Source of the DNA: Blasia pusilla
Lineage: Eukaryota > Marchantiophyta > Marchantiopsida > Blasiales
Direction of reading: 5' to 3'
Assembly (NCBI GenBank): GCA_050084515.1
Contig: CM114275.1
Span: 434,001-498,000 of the forward strand
DNA length: 64,000 nucleotides
The position numbers and the translations under genes were made by a program. The first letter of the stretch is position 1, and each line of letters starts with the position of its first letter. The notes below the pieces were generated by a model. That model saw nothing but the letters and a program-made list of their open reading frames with translations. It was not told the DNA's origin and searched no databases. Positions 21,593 through 32,371 of the stretch are shown here, in pieces.

Positions 21593-24516
21593 TTGGATGA
21601 AGTACATGAGATTACACATGTTGGCGATTCGTTGATAAGGAATGATGCCAATGGACCTAATCGTGAAGGCCACGTGGAAGTGAATGAAGACAATGTATCT
21701 GCCTCGATTCCAAATGTGGGATCACATTTGGATGAAGTACATGAGATTGCACATATTTGTGATCCGTTGATAAGGAGCGATGCCAATGCAGCCAATCCTG
21801 AAGGCCACATGGAAGAAAATGAAGACAATGTACATGCCTCGATTCAAAATGTGGGATCTATAAGGGTTGTGAACTTAAAAAAGTTGCTCAATATTGCACG
21901 TATTCCTAACTTTGAAGAGAATCACATTCGAATTCTTAGGTTGAGAGATCGTATTGATAGTATGACTGGCCGTTTTAGTGTTGGACTTATGAATGTTGTT
22001 TGTCCGACTTGCAATGCTCTACATTGGAAGTGTGAGAGAGTGAAGTATACTAGGTTTATAAACTCGCCTTTTAGTATGTGTTGTGGGCATGGTGAGATTC
22101 AATTACCATATTTGACAACTTCACCTTCTATACTAGTAGAATTACTTTCTGGTATGAGTGCAAATAGTCTTCATTTTTTGCGTAATGCACGTGCCTATAA
22201 TAGTGCTCTTCAATTGGCATCTACTGGGGCACATGTGACAGAGCAACGAGGCGGTACAGGAAACTTCAGGATTCAAGGTGGTGTATATCATTCTATTGGA
22301 CCTCTTCATGCTGAAAGTGGTGCTCCTCCACAATTTGCGCAAATTTATATTCATGATGATGAGCATCAGATGGAACATAGAAGAAGGATTATGAGTGGAG
22401 ATTATCGAGATCAATTGAGGCCAGAGATCTTAAGGGGATTACAAGATATGTTACATGCCCATAATCCACATATGGCTTTATTTTGAAATGTGGCTATTGA
22501 TCCATGTAATTCTGACTTTCATATTGTTCTTAAGGGTAGTAAGCGAGGTCTCGATGCAAAATGATACACCTTTCTGTTGTTTTTGAGAGATTGCGGCTAT
22601 CTTTCCGGAGATGGGAGTGAGCCAAAGAGAAGGACGTGATATTATTGTTCGCTTACATGGAGGAGGGATTAAATGCCCATCGGACTTGAATGAATCATAT
22701 ATCCCATTGCACTTTGTTTTGCCTTTTGTTTATGGTGAAGCAGCTTGGCATCCTGGGATACCTTTGCAAGGGCAACATGATCATAGAGATGATCTGCCGT
22801 TAAGAGGGGATGCTATGATGGACGAAGATAGAGATGATATTGTACAAGGAGAAATTCAAGGTGAGGTTACCACTTATGAGGCAAGTTCAAAGACGATTAC
22901 AGCTTTACAATTTGCTTCATTTAGACTTCAAATGCGAGCTAACGCTATGGATAATAATTGGTTGTTGAGGTTTGGTCATCTTACTCACGAATATATGGTG
23001 GATATGTATGCGACTATCGAAATGCAACGGCTAACTTGGATACGATTGCATCAAAAAGAGTTGAGAGCTGATTTATACCAAGATGTCAGAGATGCCATGA
23101 CTCGGCATGATGTGAACCGTCAAGGCATAGGGAGACGTATTATCTTACCTTCATCTTTCATAGGGGGACCCCATCACATGCATCAATTGTACCAGGATGC
23201 TATGGCCATTGTGAGACATTTTGGGAAGCTTGACTACTTTTTGACAATGACTTGCAATCCTAAATGGCTAGAGATTACCTCTGCCCTACTGCATGGTCAA
23301 TCAACGTCTGATCATCCTGACCTGGTTGTACGTGTTTTCCAACAAAAGAAGAAGGAGTTGTTGAGACTTATATTGGATAAGCATATTTTGGGTCGAGTGG
23401 TAGGATGCATTCATGTGGTTGAGTTCCAAAAGAGAGGGCTACCACATGTGCATATCCTAATTATTCTTGCTTCTGAGGATAAGCCAAGGACAACCTCTGA
23501 TTATGACGATATTATATCTGCTGAGATTGCGAATCCCATGACTCATCCTAGGCTACATTCTACGGTAAGAAATTGTATGATTCAAGGTCCGTGTGGAGTA
23601 GCACATCTAACTGCACCTTGCACGGATAAAACGACAAAAAATGTTCCAAAGGATACCCAATGCCCTTTGCATCAATGACAATGGAGAATGAGGATGGATA
23701 TCCTATTTATAAGAGGTAATTCATTGGTTTTGTTGTTTATTTCGTCATTTGATGTTCTTCTATTAGTGTGCTATCTTTTTTTCCCCAACTATTAACATAC
23801 TTCTATATGTGTTTATGCAGACGTGATAATGGCAGATTGATAAATAAGTCAAATCATGACTTTGATAATCGTTGGGTGGTTCCATACAATCCAATGTTAT
23901 GTACTTTATTTGATTGTCATATCAATCTGGAGATAACAAATAGCATCTTGACAGTAAAGTACTTTTATAAGTATGTGTACAAAGGATCTGATGCCATATC
24001 ATATACCTTGTCAAATACTACATCAGGAGAGGATACTATTGATGAAACATCATTATATCTTGATGCAAGGTATTTTGATCCCTTCTATCTTTCAAGATCT
24101 CCCAATTTTTCCTAGGATATTATGTGGGAGTCTAACAATATTTATATTGTATGGTATGAAGGTATGTTTCTTCTTCAGAAGCATGTTGGCGAATCTTCAA
24201 GTTTAGTCTACATGCAGAGCAACCAAGTATTGTGAGATTGATTGTTCATCTTCCAGACAGTCAAATGGTATATTTTCATGGGCAAGATTCATTGGGTAAT
24301 ATTCTGGAGCGAAGTAAGAAAACCACTCTTACTCAATGGTTTGCAACAAATGTTTCTTATTCGACTGCGCGACAATATCTTTATTTGGAGTTCCCTTCTC
24401 ATTACTCTTGGAATAAGAAGCAATGGCATCCGCGTAATCGTGCGCGAAAAGGATGTGGACATCCTATTGGACGTCTGTATATGACAAATCCACGTAAACT
24501 TTCTATATTTTGTTAA
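21593..24516 (+). pseudogene. Helitron Rep (HUH endonuclease) region
   Basis: The ORF 21593-22486 starts with a 43-residue unit repeated twice (LDEVHEITHVGDSLIR / LDEVHEIAHICDPLIR). It continues into the Helitron N-terminal domain with CPTCNALHWKCER, MCCGHGEIQLP and GVYHSIGPLHAESGAPPQFA. After a frameshift, 22611-23678 holds the Rep core with the HUH motif LPHVHIL and the helper block DYFLTMTCNPKW. A second shift near 23640 (A-rich run) leads to a frame with DGYPIYKR, an intron ending at 23820, and the two-tyrosine motif YFYKYVYKG near 23960. A later part (about 24170-24500) carries ACWRIFKFSLH and the block LTQWFATN. In this family the tyrosines nick and join DNA for rolling-circle transposition. 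Several frameshifts break this copy. Confidence 0.85.
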
Positions 24517-24599
24517 GATAAAATTATTAAGGAAAAATTTGAGTTAATGTTATAATCATATTCATGCTTCCTTCCTAATACTTTTTTTTTTCGCTAATC

Positions 24600-27003
24600 C
24601 TAGTTGAAGGGGAGCGTAATTGGTTACGATTACTTCTCCATCATGTGAGAGGAGCTCAATCATATCAAGATTTGAGAACCATCGATGGTGTAGTTTATCC
24701 TACCTTCAAAGAGACCGCTATTCAGATGGGACTTTTGGAGGACGATAGAGAGATCTTTTCTTTCTTTGAAGAGGTGGTTGTCATTCGTACTGGCTATTCA
24801 TTACGTCTACTCTTTGCCATTTGTGTTCTTTATAATACACCTTCACTTCCGGCTATGGTGTGGGAACATTTTTTGGTTCCATTGACAGAAGATCTTATAC
24901 ATCAAAGGCGTGAGGTAATATGCATGGCTTTTGTTGAGTCAATTTTTTTCTTATTTCTCTTATGAATATTTTAGGTAATTTATTTACGTTTTAACTTCTA
25001 TATTTTTTGCTTGTAATAGAGAATTGGTCTTCCGACCCTTCCATTGGATGTTCATATTATTAATCTTGCGTTATTGGAGGTCCATTACCATCTTCAAGAT
25101 CATGGTAAAAGTATGGCGGACTTCCCCGACATGCCTCAACCAGATTTCCAAGCTCGTGATTTATCTATTTCGCGTCTAGAAGAGGAAGAGCTCTCCTACG
25201 ATCATGATATTCTTTGTGAACGTGTGAGAGCAGGAGAGATGTCTTTAAATGATGGACAACGCGTGATTTGGGAAGTTATTTGTAATGCTTTTCACGATAT
25301 CTTACAGGATGCGCCACCTTCTATAAGTGGATATTAGGTATAGTATATTTTATTATTAATTTCTTACACTTTTTTATTTATTTAAGTTTTATTCTTTTCA
25401 AGTGCTTTTGTGTAACGAAAAATATGGATTTTTCAGGCAAAACTTTTCTTTATCGATGGTCCTGGCGGAACAGGAAATTTTTTTTTGTACAACCTTCTTC
25501 TTGCAATGGTACGGAGCGAGGGTCATATAGCTCTTGCAGTTGCATCTTCGGGGATTTCCGCTTTATTATTGGATGGAGGTCGTACTGCTCATTCTCGATT
25601 CAAGATTTCTATCAAAGTACATGAAAGTTCCACTTGCGAGTAAGTCTAGATTTAAGATTTCTTTTCCTTTTATGGCATGCATATTATTGTTTTATTTTTT
25701 GATTATCCTTCATAAATGTTCCTCAGATATTGTTTTGTTATCAAGATATCATGGGTTTGATGGATCTTCGATTATGAGATTTGCCTTTTGGGGGGAAGAT
25801 CGTTTTATTTGGTGGTGACTTTCGACAACTTCTTCCAATTGTTTGTCGTGGAGATCGTGCCACAGTTGTGCGTGCAACACTTAGGAGATCTCTTATTTGG
25901 TTTGACGTGAGATTATTGAAACTCACTACCAACATGAGAGTTAATACTGTACTAGGTATTAAAGAATAAACCTAATATTTCACCTTTTTCATTTCATGTA
26001 GTTTTTGTTTATTTTTAATATTTACTTATTCCTTCATCTTATATTTATTATCAGGATATGCACGAGAAGAGCAAGAAGCGTTTGCAAAGTGGTTATTAGA
26101 GGTAGGAGAGGGTCGTGTACCGTTACATTTGGATCTTGGAGAGGATTTTATACAAGTTCCGGATGCGATAATTGTTAAAACCACAAGGATCAATGATTTC
26201 ATTGACATTGTTTATCGACACAATGTTCATAAGTGGAATGACATTGATTTCTTGAGGGGTATATCCATTTTGTCAACCAAGAATACTACTGTGGATATTA
26301 TAAATGGAAAAATCATGTCTCGATTTCCAGGAGAGGTAATATTTATATTGTTGAATATCATTATTCTATTTTGATTGTTCTACTGCTACATTTTTCTATC
26401 ATCTCTCTTATTATTAATGATTTATTTTGTTTTTGCATGAGCATACTTTCTTGAGTGCTGATTTTGTTTCCGACGATGAGATGAGACTTGTTTATCCAAC
26501 AGAATTTTTGAATACATGTTTACCATATGGATTGCCACCTCATTGTTTGACTTTGAAGATTGGAGCTCCGATAATGCTATTACGGAATATGAATGGAGCA
26601 AAGGGACAAGCAAACGGGACTCGGCTGATGATAGCTGGCTTTAGTCGACATCTTATAGATGCAACAATTATCACGGGAAAAAACATTGGAGCTCGAGTTT
26701 TCATTCCACACATTCCATTGATTGCTTCTGATTCCGGCCTACCTTTTGATTTACGACGATTTCAATTTCCTATCCGTCCTGCTTTTGCAATGACTATTAA
26801 TAAGTCTCAAGGTCAAACATTAGATAGAGTTAGTATTTACTTGCCTAATCCAATATGTTCTCATGGGCAATTGTATGTTGCCTTGTCAAGAATAGACTCG
26901 AGGAATTCTATTCATATTATGACAGATAATGAAAATGCTACTAACAAAATAAGTATTTACATTAGAAATGTTATATATAATAAAGTGTTAATTAAATTAA
27001 AAT
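24600..27003 (+). pseudogene. Helitron Pif1-type helicase region, catalytically damaged
   Basis: Exons at 24600-24915, 25020-25337, 25437-25640, 25740-25950, 26055-26335 and 26430-27003 encode the Pif1-like helicase. Walker A reads GPGGTGNFFLY, where GPGGTGKTFLY is expected, so the catalytic Lys and following Thr are lost next to a T-run. The exon that should carry the Walker B DEAP motif is not found between 25640 and 25740. Later motifs are good: PFGGKIVLFGGDFRQLLP, then LTTNMR, then LRNMN with GLCNGTR-like GQANGTR, and finally FAMTINKSQGQTLDRV and LYVALSR. One TGA breaks the frame just before PFGGK. The helicase would unwind donor DNA during transposition. Confidence 0.85.
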
Positions 27004-27174
27004 AACATTATATATGTGAGGTTTTATATTGGCACTCATTTTCTAAATTTTGTAATGTTTCATTTATTAGTATGATTAATTTTACATATGTTAAATTTTG
27101 ATTCTTACTAATCAGTAGAAAATGCAATTTAATTTTGTGAGAGGATTTCTCCGTTTGCCTTTGTCTCACGGAGA

Positions 27175-29990
27175 CTAAGGTTTAGTCACGCGCACCGTCA
27201 GTTGGCGCGGAATCTGTGTTCGCAACTGCGGTCTGGGTTTCAGACTAACTTCGCAAGAAATGCAGCCCAAGGCTTTTCCCTTCCCCACTCCGTCTCTCTG
27301 AGAGACTGCGTACGTACCCCACCTACTATGGTCTATGAAGTCCGGGTTTCAGAAAAAACTTGTCCTTCTCTCTCGTCTGTCTTGGTCGGCGAGTGCGCAC
27401 CATGGGACACAATTCCAGAGGCACGACCGCTTGGGAAGCCTGTGGGGCTGGGGCAACGACATGCTCCCGAGATCCCGAATAACGCAGAGCAGACTCAGCA
27501 GAGATAAGGAAAGGCGGTAATGAGTGACCGACCGTGCAGCTGACAGGAGCAGCGATGCTCAGGAGAGCCAGGAATTGACCCGAGTGCTGATCTTATCATG
27601 GAATGGTGAGTGATGATGAGACTGGGATGGGCAGAGTTTTGCTCACTCGGAGGACTTGGCGAGTTTGCCAGCTGGTCCTGGAGCAGAAGAAGACTTGGAT
27701 GGTGAAGTCGTATTGGTGTTGTTGTTTGTGCTGTTGTCCATCACCGGCAATGCGTTCTTGCTTTCAGATTACCTGCTCGGGGTTGTTGGGCGTGGAAGCG
27801 TAGATTGAAGCACCTGTAGCTTGCTTCGTAGATGTAGGCGTCGTATGCACTTCACGATGCTCTACAGCTACTGAATCCTCCTGGTTTTTGTGCTGCCCTA
27901 AATTAGCTCTTGTATGTGCAGGTGTCTTGGCTACTCGGTGCTCGCATTCATTCCCATATAAAGGGAGCTGGGATCGGAAGGATGTTAGAACCTCTGCTGC
28001 TATTGGAGTGCAAGAGTTCTTGGAGTAGAAGTGCATTCGTTTGGAAAAAGATTCGACCATAACCACCTATGAGTTGTCGGATCCTCTGCTGCGATGGAAG
28101 TGCAAGGTTTCTTGGAAGAGAAGCGCAGTCGCTTGGGAGAAATGGGATCATAACCCCTGTGGAGTTCAGGGAGGTGTATTCCAGAGAGGAGATGTGGGTC
28201 GATGAGACAACTAAGAATCGTCAATGAAGATTGTCGTTGTCACACCTGTATCGCACTCCTAGCTTTAAAACAACGAATAGTCGTCCCCTGCAGCCCATAA
28301 GGTGAGGGTTGAGCATCAAATTTCATGCAGGTAACGCCATCCTTGTGACTACTGGCGATTCATTGATGCCCAATTGTGGTGCATTCTTGAGAGTGATCTG
28401 ATCTGCACTACCGACCTAGTGTCGACCAACTGGAAACCCGAGGTGACAAATGCCTTCAACTCATGTGATATTCAATGTAAGCAAATCGAAGAGAACGATA
28501 TCTTCGATCTGCCCTCCCTCTCTTTCAAAACCGATGTGGACACAGGGACCGCTTCTATTATATGCTTTCTTAGTATACATGTAGTCTGCTGGGAGGTAAG
28601 GACTGGCACCCTCGCGAATGCCCAAGTCGGTATCTCTAAATTTCACGCATCCACCTTGAGGGATCTGCAAGAATTGCCCCAATTAGCAATCTCCAAGGTT
28701 CCTGTTCCCGGCTACAAATTGGTAGCGGTAATGCTGTTGTAAACCTAGCTTCAGGGCAGGAACTGCTTTAGATAATATCTCCGACACTCATGGAGGTAAC
28801 TACAAACCTTAGCTTCACCCATCTGCCAAGATTACTGCGGAAGAACTGTATGGTTGATTCCGGTCTGTCGGTGCGTGTGGATCTGTGATGTGCTCTCCTG
28901 TCCATCGGTATCCTAAGCCAAAGCTCAGCCGATTTTCAAAGTACGAAATCGAACGCATATCAGTCCCGAGAAATCGAATGGTGTGGCGTGTGCACAATGA
29001 CAATTATATTGCGCACCAGTTCGTGGGAACAGCAGATGGTTTCTCAAACTGACTTAAGGGCAGCTTGATTTAACGCATTCTATGTTAGATTATGCTGAAC
29101 CGGGCTGGGGCAATGGGTTCGCAAATCAGGGGTTAGGTGGGCAAAATCATTACAAAACATGGAGTGTGAGCTGATGCTGAGAGAGGATGGTAATTCGGCC
29201 TCACCCAATGGTCGATTTCACAGCCTGAACAGCAGTTGCTTGAAATCAGTGCGCAGGAAAAGTGCCTACAAGCAAAAGATGAACTACAGACATTTTGTTG
29301 ACATAGGACAACCATTTTTTGGTGTGGTTGTAACACTTAATAATCGGACTAGTCTGCCCCGCACTCATCATTTTGTGCCCTTTCGTGAAGGACTTCTTCC
29401 CAAATTTGAACTCGTCAATGGTACAAGTCCATGTCTTCCATATATAAGGGACATTTGCTGTGCTGAGAGGGCTCACAAACTTGCTGGTCACTGTCCCATC
29501 GTAAATGTGCACATATGCTGGTTTTAATTGAAGGCCGTCTTACACTAGTTTATCCAACCTTCCTCAAAACAAGTACATGTGGTGCTCTGCCAAGACAATA
29601 GAAGCTAGCTTGTTTGTGTCCCATCGGGTATCCGCACACACGCATGGTTTGATTGAAAGTAGACAGGTATGCTGGGCGACACCCTCGTGAGTTTACTTAC
29701 CAAAGACGGTGGAAATTTTGTTTGGCTCATGATGAAAATTGATTTGTCTAAGAATGATCCCAGGAGGAATCAAGACTACGCCTACTTACACTTACACCAG
29801 CCTTCTCTGACTACCCCAAAAGAATTTACAATGAATCTGCGGTCTCTGAAATGACCTGCCTGTGCAATGAGGGCCTGACAAACACTCGCGTCTTCACTGG
29901 TGCTATGTCGCTGTGACTTCAGAGAGACGACCACATCCAGTAGTGAAAACAGGAGGGCCCCAAGATCCATGACTCCAGTTGTAAACAAAT
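27175..29990. other. Near-genic DNA without a recognised gene
   Basis: Composition is balanced, like the host genes to the right. Open stretches exist (for example 27202-27507 plus and 28374-28742 plus) but show no family I know. An imperfect direct duplication of about 107 bp lies at about 27985-28060 and 28080-28170 (both start cctctgctg and contain gtgcaag, cataacc). The part next to 29990 may contain a downstream exon or 3' UTR of the DNL zinc-finger gene. Confidence 0.4.
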
Positions 29991-29992
29991 GC

Positions 29993-31199
29993 TCATACCT
30001 TTCCAGGTTCTCTTGGTGGAGTCCAACCAGCAATATCTTCCACACTGAATTCGTAACTGCTGTCTGATCCTGTTCTCACATCTACTCCCTTCTCAGCCAG
30101 AAAGTCTTCAACGGATCCAGCCTCTCCAAACCAACCATACCGGTCGGCAATCAAGTGTAAGTTATTGCAACCTGGGCACCGTACAATCACGACACCAGTT
30201 TCATACGTTCTCCTACTCATTGTTTTTGCTGATCGTGTGTCGCAGACAGTGCAAGTGAAAAGCATAGCTAAGTCATGACGACTTGAAGACTTGAATGCCG
30301 ACTCCACTGTTGTCCTCATAGAAGGAGCAATTTGGGTACTGCCTGCTGTAGAATCTTGCCTACTGGCTGGTGTTTCAGCATCAAGCTTTTCAACAGAAGG
30401 ATCTGTACTTGTCTCCGTCGTGAACTCCGATTCCACACATGGGCTCTTTAATGGTACAACTTCTCTGGCACTGCTGCTGTAATCTTTGAAGGAGAAATTG
30501 GATCTCTGTAAGGTACACTGATTCGACCATGAATCTACACAATTCGTTGGCTGCTTCCGCCTATGAGGAGGATGACAGCCGGGTGCAAGTGCTTGTGAGA
30601 TGGCATTTGGTAGAGCTGTTCCAAGAAACGCACCAGACAATGTGATGCAATTAATCCAAGGGACAATGATTCAAGATCCCAACACCAAAATGTCTGGAAC
30701 CGACAGATCACAGCTTTAACACAGTTTCTCAGACACCAGCATTTCCCTTCACTCCTTCCTAATGAGTACTACTTCGACCAGAATAGCCTCATGACTCATC
30801 CTATTCTCTGCTCTCTGTTCGAAAAAGAAGAAGAAAACGATGATGATAATGATTTAAGGGGAGTCAAAGATGACTCTTTAACTTCAACCGTTGCAAGAAC
30901 ACTTGAGCATCCAATTTGAAACAATGCAAGAGTTAAAAACTGGGACTAGGATTTAAGGATTTTGAGGCTGTGTAGCGAAAGAGCGCATATTTTGAGCCCT
31001 ACAATGGCAAATTGTCATCGTAAGATGATATGCTTCTAGGGTTCGAGTGGCAAGAGCTGGGGATTCGTGGATGAACAGCTTCACTCGAAGCAACCTCCCA
31101 CAACAAATACGAGTTTCGAGTTCCAAGAGCAGGGGAAAAATTACCTCGCCGTAGATGCTGAACCAGCAGAATGCGCTGAAATGCTCTCCGAATCGCCAT
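29993..31199 (-). CDS. DNL-type zinc finger protein (Zim17/TIM15/Hep1-like Hsp70 escort protein)
   Basis: Two exons join in phase: 31199-31145 (ATG, donor gtaatt) and 30615-29993 (acceptor ttggaacag), giving about 225 residues. Exon 1 encodes MAIRRAFQRILLVQHLRR, a basic amphipathic start typical of a mitochondrial presequence. The middle is Ser/Thr-rich and poorly ordered. The C-terminal third holds the DNL domain: FTCTVCDTRSAKTMSRRTYE, then VRCPGCNNLHLIADRYGWF. The two CxxC pairs bind zinc, and the second is followed by the conserved NLHLIADRxGWF block. This family keeps mitochondrial (or plastid) Hsp70 soluble and supports protein import. The stop TGA at 29993-29995 directly follows AAG|GTATGAG, a good donor, so a further 3' exon is possible. 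Its upstream neighbour is the divergent CCR4-family gene. Confidence 0.88.
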
Positions 31200-32371
31200 T
31201 TGCCTAGCCTAGCTCAAATCCGACCGAATGCGCAAGTGTACTCTGGAACCCCAAGAAGAATCCAACCTGAGGCCGAACTGTCCCAATGTGAAGGGGTTTC
31301 GAAGGGGCAATACACTGGATTGGAGAGCACTTCTTTGAGGCCAAGTAGATCTCTGCTCTTGACTGGGGTCTCAGTCCTGCAGGATCGGCACCGACTCAAA
31401 GTTTTCGATTCCAACGGTCTAAGCTTCTCTGCAATCTGGGGATCATCATGATACGTACAAAGCAGGAAGCACATAGCACAAATCGCTGTCTCAGCTACTC
31501 CAACCCAAAACGAGCCCACCCCAAAGACTAAAACAAACAAACACTAACTCGCTGTCGTCTACCATCGGACTCAAACGCGACCCGCAGTTTCTCTCACTGG
31601 GCTAACACCCACCGACACTGATTTGACGAGGACAGCGCTCCAGAAAAGTCAAGACCGTCTGTTCTACTCCTTCATCGCCAGCATCTCCTGCTTCTTCTTC
31701 TTCTTATCCGGTCAAGGTTTCCAGCCCTTTTGCGACCACCTTCTGCAGTCTTGTCTTGTTTCACATCAGCACCAGTCGAAGAAATCTACTTTGCAGTCCT
31801 CAAATTGACATCAACATCGATTCCGCCTATGGCGGCTTCCAGCCCACCCTTTTCTCTCATGGGTCCACGAATCAATCGGATTCTCTTACAGCTCTCCCAG
31901 AGTCGCGTGCGAAGTGGGTGGGCGAGATCGTGGTCCTACTGCTTTTTTACAAACTTGCAGTAGAATCCTCTCCTGAGTTTTCTGAATCCTGCCCACCCAC
32001 CGGAGCAATAACACAGTTGACCTATATATAATAGGACAAGAGTGAGCTTAGGCAGGCGCTGGCCCTCTGTGTGTGACTGCCGAGATACCGGTCAGGGTGT
32101 ACATGAAGGCACCACTACCGGTAATTCAGAGTCTCCATGGGGAGGAGATTTGCCACGAGCGGGATAGCAGCAGGTGCGGGTGGGTGCTAGGCATCTATGT
32201 ATCTATCTATGTGCTGGTTTGAAGCCATCCTCAAGCTCTGAAAGTCTCGGTTGAATGAATGTCTCCTAGCTACCTGGAGGAGGAGGAGTAGGAGGAGAGG
32301 GAAGGGGGTGCCTGCTGGAGTGGAAGCAGAAGGAGGAAGAGGAGAAGGAGCGAGGACATGTGTTTCAAGAA
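31200..32371. promoter_or_regulatory. Shared intergenic region of a divergent gene pair
   Basis: About 1.17 kb separate the DNL gene start (31199, minus) from the assigned CCR4-type start (32372, plus). No gene of known family lies inside. A TATATATAAT word lies near 32023 and purine-rich GGAGGA tracts at about 32278-32345, in the probable leader of the plus gene. A 108-codon minus-strand ORF (31540-31214) ends 15 bases before the DNL start and may be an upstream ORF in that leader. Confidence 0.45.

Larger units (their letters stand above)
18640..27170 (+). mobile_element. Helitron (rolling-circle transposon), decayed, intron-bearing
   Basis: A block of AT-rich DNA with a clear Helitron Rep-helicase gene on the plus strand. 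The left border is placed where the composition drops near 18640, and the right border near 27170 after the last helicase exon. The Rep part carries the N-terminal zinc-like region, the HUH motif and the two-tyrosine motif. The helicase part is Pif1-type. Introns with GT-AG ends break the gene. Frameshifts, loss of the Walker A lysine and the apparent loss of Walker B make it inactive. I could not define the 5' TC or the 3' hairpin-CTRRT end. Confidence 0.85.

Noticed and set aside
27149-27180. Possible Helitron 3' hairpin (ctccgt...acggag)
   Set aside because: The stem is only 6 bp and is followed by ACTAAGG, not CTRRT; the position is right but the end signal is not.
29159-29527. 122-codon ORF that could suggest a B3-like domain
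   Set aside because: Only a vague pattern (PFFGVVV) and no further conserved blocks; not supported.
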